The notes beneath the pieces were generated by a model, which was not told the DNA's origin, did not search any database, and saw nothing but the letters and a program-made list of their open reading frames with translations. Shown here in pieces: positions 58,945 to 64,000 of a DNA stretch of 64,000 bases. Position 1 is the stretch's first letter. Every line of letters starts with the position of its first letter. The translations under genes were made by a program, and so were the position numbers. Source of the DNA: Myrica gale (taxonomy: Eukaryota > Streptophyta > Magnoliopsida > Fagales > Myricaceae); the NCBI GenBank assembly GCA_963930655.1, contig OZ005610.1, positions 22,575,001-22,639,000 on the forward strand, in the 5' to 3' direction.

Positions 58945-59149
58945 TAGATTTATGTCCAAGGGGATTTTTTTTTTTTGCATTTTGACGTTCTCTCTCCCAT
59001 AATCTTGTCATATATTAGAAAGAATGATTTCTAAAATTGAGGACCATATCCCCGGTAATCTCCTAAAATAATGATATGTGTCCCCCTCTCATCTGTGTAG
59101 CTCTGGTGCATTTCTGACAAGCCATTGGACGCTGTTAATTAGCATGCCA

Positions 59150-59427
59150 TCCTATGCACCATGCCTCGCGCAGTGCATGGCAAGCGTGCCCAAGTCCTGC
59201 CCATGCTTGTGCTGATCGCGGGCAAGGCAGACTGCGCGCAACGCAAGCTTTGCTTGCATCCCATCTCATGTGCGTGTGCACATGTGCTGGGCGTTGAGCA
59301 GCCCTTTTGCCTTGGCTGCTTAGGCTTGGGCTTTGGTGTTCGCTTAGGCAATCACCTCAATGGTCTCCTTGACTTTTGCCTCGGCTTGTTTGGCCTTGGT
59401 CTAGCTTAGGCTTGGGCTTTGGTGTTC
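59150..59427. other. GC-richer insertion inside the broken PR-1 unit
   Basis: Sequence between the duplicated promoter and the PR-1 relic that has no counterpart upstream of the intact PR-1. The 24-base word GCTTAGGCTTGGGCTTTGGT + GTTC occurs twice, at 59318-59341 and 59404-59427. Local TTGGCCTTGG-type repetition suggests slippage or a retroelement remnant. The open frames here are not gene-like. Confidence 0.5.
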
Positions 59428-59735
59428 ACTAAAGTCATGGTCCATGTTTCCTTTGCCCAGAACTACCCAAAAGACTACCGTAACGCTCAATCAAAACTCG
59501 GTTTGTGCACGGATTGGTGTTTGATCTATGAGATGGGATGCAAAGGTTCCTTCTTATGCGCAGAACTATATGAACAGGCCCAAAGGGAGCTGCAAACTCG
59601 TGCATTCTGGAGGATCTTACGGTGAGAACCTTGTGTGGGGGAGCTGTGACATCACGGGAACAGCTGCTGCGACAGTAAAAATATGGAAAAAAGAGTACGC
59701 GATCGCATACGGGCTCTCATTCAGTTTGTAAGGGC
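59428..59735 (+). pseudogene. PR-1 pseudogene
   Basis: Similar to the intact PR-1 at 63454. The segment from the end of the signal peptide (MVHVSFAQN-YPKDY) is in one frame, and the CAP core (MRWDAKVPSYAQNY ... [20 protein letters not shown]) is in another. The beginning of the signal peptide is missing, the HNEARA helix is deleted or frameshifted, and everything after the N-M-W-like position is replaced, including the HYTQVVW block and C-terminal cysteines. It cannot encode a CAP protein. Confidence 0.88.
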
Positions 59736-60044
59736 TCTGAGCCCATTTTACAGGTTCTAGAGGGCTTCGGGCCTGAGTGTCTTGTAGTTGGCCCTTTTAA
59801 GTTTGTTGTGATGAGCACCCTTTATACGTTTTCTCCAATTTTAAAATATAATTTACGATATTTGCAAAAAAAAAAAAAAAAGGTTCGTGTAAGTTATCAA
59901 CCACTAGATCAACTGTCGAACACAATCGATAATGCAATAAAAATAAACCGCTCATTTCGAAGGTTTCTAACTAGGAGGAATATGACTCAATTCGGTCTAA
60001 ATATATTATATAAGGCCTCAATTGTTTCAAAATGCTACAATATA

Positions 60045-60425
60045 AGGTCATGTTGGTTTTGTAAAAATATTCTACGATACAATGAATACAATAAATTTAT
60101 AAAATAAATATAAAAAACATCAAAAAAATCCTACACAAGCATCAATACCTTTAACACAAGTTTTAATACTTTTTCACACAAGCTCTAATACTTTTTTTAA
60201 AAAAATTATTTCTCCATATTTTTTTACAAAACTTCGATACTTTTTTATTAAAAAATTACATCAAATCATCTATTTTTATACTTTTTACAAACACCAATAA
60301 AAATCAAATATCTTTAAAAAATTCTACCAATTTTTACATAAAAATATATAAAATTTCAATCTACGTAAATATTCATAATTATATAAAAAAATCCTAAAAC
60401 TCTTACAATTTTTTATAAGAGGGGC
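60045..60425. repeat. AT-rich MITE (full copy)
   Basis: Starts GTTGGTTTTGTAAAAATATT and ends TTTTTTATAAGAGGGGCATC, with many TTTTTACAAAC-type words between. The same sequence, interrupted by another element, occurs at 61660-61820 plus 62880-63085, which allows both borders to be cross-checked. Confidence 0.65.
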
Positions 60426-60849
60426 ATCCTTGGTGGAAATAATAAATCTTTTCTCGGGCAGGAGTATTAACATATTCTTTTGGCCCAGAATGTCTTTCCA
60501 CACAAGTGATTAGACATAAAATAACTTTGATTATGATTGCAACTTCATAGCTATTCACCATCAGGATCATTTAATATTTGGCCAAACGTCAATTTGCCAG
60601 AAGCCTCCGTTCTGGAAGTCACCAATAAGCACGTAAAAATATTGTCAAAACCATTCATCTAATCCGAACGACATGACTTGTGCTGGCTTTCATGTACGTA
60701 CATTATTAAAGCCGTTGTAATTTGCCCAAAGCCTCTGCTCTTTTAACACCTCTATGTCTCCTCAAAAGTTTTGGCCTACAGAAGCGTTGCTTGCATGAAA
60801 AATCCATTTTATTTGAACATAGAAAAAAAGGAGGAGATTTTTGGGGTGG
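60426..60849. other. Upstream region of the intact thionin-like gene
   Basis: Shares the TGATTAGACATAAAA-type block with the first unit at 56.76 kb. Probably contains the promoter; no certain TATA box. Confidence 0.45.
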
Positions 60850-61256
60850 ATGATGATGGGATTAATGATGTTAACGCTAGTTTTAACACAAGCTGGTGAT
60901 ACTTCTCCTCTCTCTATTGCCCCCAATTCGCTTCCCTCCCTCCCTCCCTCGGCATTTCCCCCACGCATTCTTTCGTCTCCTCAACATGACGGATTCTCAC
61001 TGCCATATTGTGCTGGAGTTTGCTGTTCATCGTGCGAAGGAGTGCTTCCCAATGACATTCAATTCATGATTTGTGCGGATAAATGTATGGGCCGTTGCAC
61101 TTCCCGGTTCAAAGCTGGTATACATTCATGCTTCCGTGCTTCTTTTAAGTTTTCCTTTCTTTCTGGTTCTCTCTCACAAGGGCAGTAAGCGAGGTGAAAC
61201 CAGAGTATGACTTTTAATCAATATATATATATATATATATTGCAGGCCGTGGATAA
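60850..61256 (+). CDS. Thionin-like secreted cysteine-rich peptide, two exons
   Basis: Exons 60850-61117 and 61246-61256 give 92 residues. A hydrophobic signal peptide (about residues 1-20) is followed by a Ser/Pro-rich linker and then the mature region, whose cysteines are spaced C-x3-C-(C)-x2-C ... C-x3-C-x3-C (YCAGVC, ICADKCMGRC). Paired C-x3-C-x3-C helices are seen in plant thionin-like peptides, which are defence-related. The second exon supplies only the last three codons and the stop, after a TA-rich intron end (TATATATTGCAG). Without that splice the frame runs on to 61188 with a hydrophobic tail, so the tiny exon is inferred from a site shared with the paralog at 57950. The start is the first ATG of a tandem trio. 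No expression evidence is available. Confidence 0.7.
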
Positions 61257-61659
61257 AGTTGAAGACTAGCAAATACCTGCTTCAGCGTCCACTGCAGGAT
61301 TCAGTATCAGCTATATACCTACTTGCCTTCCTCTTCGAGCATTACAATAATTGTTTTAGCATCCCCTTTCTTTCTTTTTTTGCATCAAATGTATTATGAG
61401 AATTCCAATGTTCGGTAAATGACCAATTTGTTTTGGTTTCCGAATTGAAACTACTTTTTTCTACAATAAAACAGGGGCGACCATGAAAACAGAGAAAACC
61501 AGAAAGAAACCTTTTTCCTTCGGTAAATCCACCCCTAAATGAATAAATTTAACAGTTTTTTGTTCTATAATAAAATCAAAGGAAAGGAGGTTCCTTTATA
61601 TAAAAAGAGAGTTAAAAAGTACTCATTTCATCTCTAGATTTGGACCCTTTTGACTAATC
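61257..61659. other. 3' flank of the thionin-like gene
   Basis: Probable 3' UTR then spacer. Nothing else recognised. Confidence 0.4.
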
Positions 61660-61823
61660 GTACTTCGATTTTTAACTTGATAGTAGAGGTCTTGAATGCA
61701 ATAAAATTTATAAAAAGAACATCCAAAATCTCAAAAAATCTTACACAAACACAAATACATTTAACATGTGAATCTCTAACAACTTTTCACACAAACTCCA
61801 ATATCTTTTTTTTTTTAAAAAGG

Positions 61824-62875
61824 CTTAAATGCAATGTAGGTCCATGTGGTATCACATTTTTACAAATTGGTCCATGTGGTATAAGTTTGTACTGGCTAGT
61901 CCCTAAGGTAATCATCTTGTAACAAATTGGTCCTCCCGTTAGATTTCCGTCGACCCACTTAACGGTCGAAGCTGACGTGGATTATTTTCCGCGTATGCAC
62001 CAATGAAAGAGCACCAACAAAGGACAGACCGAGCATCCCGAGCCCTGACATCCCGAGCATCCCGAGCACAAGCAACTCAGCCTGCTTGTGCCTCTCGACA
62101 TGCGACATCACCCCATTCGCTGATGACGTCAGATTTTTTGACACGTCAGCTTCGACCGTTAAGTAGGTCGACGGAAATCTAACGAGAGGACTAATTTGTT
62201 ACAAGATGCTTACCCCATGGACTAGCTAGTACAAACTCATACCACAGGGACCAATTTGTAAAAAGGTGATACCACAGGGACCTACGATGCATTTAAACAA
62301 AAAAAGCTAACAAATCAGCTTCTCTCTCCATACCACAGGGACCAATCCCGAGCACAAGCAACTCAGCCTGCTTGTGCCTCTCGACATGCGGCATCACCCC
62401 ATTCGCTGATGACGTCAGATTTTTTGACACGTCAGCTTCGACCGTTAAGTAGGTCGACGGAAATCTAACGAGAGGACTAATTTGTTACAAGATGCTTACC
62501 CCAGGGACTAGCTAGTACAAACTCATACCACAGGGACTAATTTGTAAAAAGGTGATACCACAGGGACCTACGATGCATTTAAACAAAAAAAAGCTAACAA
62601 ATAAGCTTATCTCTCCATACCACAGGGACCAATCCCGAGCACAAGCAACTCAGCCTGCTTATGCCTCTCGACATGCGGCATCACCCCATTCGCTGATGAC
62701 GTCAGATTTTTTGACACGTCAGCTTCGACCGTTAAGTAAGTCGACAGAAATCTAACGAGAGGACTAATTTGTTACAAGATGCTTACCCCATGGACTAGCT
62801 AGTACAAACTCATACCACATGGACCAATTTGTAAAAGGGTGATACCACAGGGACCTACGATGCATTTAAACAAAA
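61824..62875. repeat. Foldback MITE with ~286-bp tandem amplification of its right half
   Basis: The left arm (CTTAAATGCAATGTAGGTCC, ACAAATTGGTCCATGTGGTA, GTTAGATTTCCGTCGACCCA) is inverted in the right arm (AGGTCGACGGAAATCTAACG, GGACCAATTTGTAAAAAGGT, GGACCTACGATGCATTTAAA). The right half then repeats: CCCGAGCACAAGCAACTCAG starts at 62061, 62347 and 62634, spacings of 286 and 287. Each unit ends with GCTAACAAAT-A-CTT-TCTCTCCATAC, which belongs to the split AT-rich MITE, so the amplification happened after insertion. Copies are very similar, suggesting a recent event. Confidence 0.92.
62124..62721 (+). promoter_or_regulatory. Three TGACGTCA + TGACACGTCA motif pairs
   Basis: Each tandem unit contains TGACGTCA followed about 7 bases later by TGACACGTCA: 62124-62131 and 62139-62148; 62410-62417 and 62425-62434; 62697-62704 and 62712-62721. 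TGACG is the core recognised by TGA-class bZIP factors, and paired TGACG motifs form as-1-like elements. They lie about 0.65-1.25 kb upstream of the PR-1 TATA box. Binding and activity are inferred from motif only. Confidence 0.55.
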
Positions 62876-63085
62876 AAAGCTAACAAATCATCTTCTCTCT
62901 CCATACTTTTTCACCAAATTTCAATAATTTTTTATTAAAAAATTAAATCAAATCATATCTCTCTACACCTTTTTACAAACTTTAATAAAAATTAAATATT
63001 TTAAAACTCTAATTTACATAAATATTCACAATTCTATAAAAAAAATCTTAAAATCTTACTATTATTTTATAAAACGAACATCCCT

Positions 63086-63359
63086 ATATGTCCTCCTCAC
63101 AGCTTTTATATAATTTGTCCTATGTACCTTATTTATGTAAAACAAGTGCGCGCCACCTTTCATTAGTTGAAAGTGAACAGTAAAGTCAAATTTGATCAGC
63201 TAGCTACAAACCAAATCTTATCTTAAAGTTCCTTGCAGCCGGCGGATATCTTACATTAATGTCCATGGGGAGTGTTTCTGGATGTAACGTACGTTGTTTT
63301 TGTCTTCAAAATCTACTTGTATAGCTGACTGGATTAGGTAATCTTCCACTATCTAGCAG
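63086..63359 (+). promoter_or_regulatory. Proximal promoter of the intact PR-1 gene
   Basis: Shares about 110 bases with 58620-58735, the promoter of the broken copy, so this part predates the duplication. It contains AGTCAAATTTGATC, and GTCAA cores of W-box type occur on this strand. Function inferred. Confidence 0.5.
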
Positions 63360-63367
63360 TATAAATA
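63360..63367 (+). promoter_or_regulatory. TATA box of PR-1
   Basis: TATAAATA in the context AGCAGTATAAATATGCCCC, 94 bases upstream of the start codon. The expected transcription start is near 63390-63395, leaving a leader of about 60 bases. Confidence 0.8.
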
Positions 63368-63445
63368 TGCCCCCTCAAACATGTCCTTTTGTTCATCAAT
63401 GATCTAAAATATTCTCTCCTTTTTTCTCTCTTTCTTGCATTTTCA

Positions 63446-63454
63446 ATGTGGTGA
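63446..63454 (+). other. Three-codon upstream ORF overlapping the PR-1 start
   Basis: ATGTGGTGA at 63446-63454: Met-Trp-stop. Its final A is the first base of the PR-1 start codon (TGATG overlap). It is the first ATG downstream of the predicted transcription start. The overlap could allow termination-reinitiation or leaky scanning. Role inferred. Confidence 0.55.
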
Positions 63455-63969
63455 TGTTTAAGATCTTGCTAGCGATTGTTGGTGTCATAGGCTTAGCCAT
63501 GGTCCATGTCTCCCTTGCCCAAAACTCCCCACAAGACTACCTTAACGCTCACAACGAGGCTCGTGCACGGGTTGGTGTTGGACCTATGAGATGGGATGCA
63601 AAGGTAGCTTCTTATGCGCAGAACTATGCAAACAAGCTCAGAGGGAGCTGCAAACTCGTGCATTCCGGAGGGCCTTACGGCGAGAACCTTGCGTGGGGCA
63701 GCGCTGACCTCTCCGGCACAGCTGCCGTGAACATGTGGGTGGCAGAGAGGCCCAAGTACGACTACAATTCCAACTCATGTATTGGTGGGGAGTGCCGCCA
63801 TTATACTCAGGTGGTTTGGAGCAACTCCGTGCGTCTGGGGTGTGCCAAAGTTCGATGCAACAATGGTGGCACCATTATCAGCTGCAACTATGACCCCCCG
63901 GGCAATTACGTCAACAAGCGTCCCTATCTAAGAGTTCTTAGACAACCTCTAGGCATTTATAATGTTTAA
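63454..63969 (+). CDS. PR1: Pathogenesis-related protein 1 (PR-1), CAP superfamily
   Basis: A single exon of 171 residues, secreted through a signal peptide ending near VSLA|QN (residue 23). The CAP domain has [10 protein letters not shown] (residues 33-42), [25 protein letters not shown] (75-83), [10 protein letters not shown] (113-122) and CNYDPPGNY (144-152). The tetrad His/Glu residues and the six conserved cysteines (66, 109, 114, 130, 135, 144) are all present, so the fold is intact. PR-1 proteins accumulate in the apoplast or vacuole during salicylate-dependent defence and bind sterols. The C-terminus continues 13 residues past the usual RPY end. GTG codons precede the ATG in frame, so the start is ATG 63454. 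It is the intact member of a tandem family here. Confidence 0.96.
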   Translation: MFKILLAIVGVIGLAMVHVSLAQNSPQDYLNAHNEARARVGVGPMRWDAKVASYAQNYANKLRGSCKLVHSGGPYGENLAWGSADLSGTAAVNMWVAERPKYDYNSNSCIGGECRHYTQVVWSNSVRLGCAKVRCNNGGTIISCNYDPPGNYVNKRPYLRVLRQPLGIYNV

Positions 63970-64000
63970 TTATGGTACTCTTCATATACTGAATATCTTA
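63970..64000. other. Start of the PR-1 3' UTR
   Basis: Only 31 bases remain before the window ends; no polyadenylation signal can be judged. Confidence 0.5.

Larger units (their letters stand above)
61660..63085. repeat. AT-rich MITE split by a later insertion
   Basis: 61680-61820 (AAAATTTATAAAAAGAACAT ... ACTCCAATATCTTTTT) and 62880-63085 (CTTCTCTCTCCATACTTTTT ... TTATAAAACGAACATCCC) together reconstruct the same element as the uninterrupted copy at 60045-60425. The foldback/tandem block 61824-62875 sits in the break. Confidence 0.65.

Noticed and set aside
1..64000. CRISPR arrays, bacterial operons, rRNA or intact tRNA genes
   Set aside because: None seen; the tandem repeats present lack regular unique spacers and the window is plant nuclear DNA.

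Overview
This window is nuclear DNA from a eudicot plant, most likely a woody rosid. The genes have GT-AG introns and conserved plant protein families: a TIR-NBS-LRR receptor, a dormancy/auxin-repressed protein, a type-one phosphatase, a DUF538 protein, thionin-like peptides and PR-1. The spacers are AT-rich and packed with MITEs, hAT and CACTA-like DNA transposons and decayed L1-type LINEs. The rosid-tree placement is an inference from the look of the proteins; no species is claimed. All splice sites were read by eye from GT/AG context and frame continuity.

Layout. 1-5.7 kb: a foldback MITE, a LINE 3' stub, and the first exon(s) of an unresolved minus-strand gene that looks plastid-targeted. 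5.7-10.9 kb: a complete six-exon TNL immune receptor (minus), with a foldback MITE and a CCGG-rich hAT element with a perfect 8-bp target-site duplication inside its last intron. 11-13.8 kb: a 184-bp tandem duplication and another foldback MITE. 13.8-15.8 kb: an L18p-type organellar ribosomal protein gene (plus). 16-19 kb: MITEs and a LINE stub. 19.3-20.8 kb: a three-exon DRM1/ARP gene (plus) with two upstream G-boxes. 21.4-29.1 kb: a transposon zone containing a ~3.8-kb CACTA-like element (with a nested hAT MITE), several other MITEs and a second copy of the nested hAT MITE. 29.8-33.2 kb: a four-exon folate-receptor-like cysteine-rich membrane protein gene (plus). 33.7-40.0 kb: a near full-length but dead L1 LINE (minus), flanked by a target-site duplication and followed by a piece of a second LINE on the other strand. 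40.8-43.9 kb: a 1.1-kb hAT element, an LTR-like stretch and a poly-A-tailed retro-insert. 44.6-46.6 kb: a four-exon PP1 catalytic subunit (TOPP type, minus). 47.5-48.8 kb: a large nested foldback element. 49-55.4 kb: gene-poor. 55.4-55.9 kb: a DUF538 secreted protein (minus). 56.4-64 kb: a tandemly duplicated defence cassette.

The most interesting region is 56.4-64 kb. A unit made of a thionin-like cysteine-rich peptide gene followed by a PR-1 gene has been duplicated in tandem. The left units have decayed (a PR-1 3' relic, a frameshifted thionin-like gene, a broken PR-1) and the right unit is intact. The promoter of the intact PR-1 has received a foldback MITE whose right half was then amplified in ~286-bp tandem repeats. 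Each repeat carries paired TGACG-type motifs, the core bound by TGA bZIP factors, which regulate PR-1 in the salicylate pathway. The intact PR-1 also has a three-codon upstream ORF whose stop overlaps the main start, and it carries 13 residues beyond the CAPE1-type C-terminal peptide.
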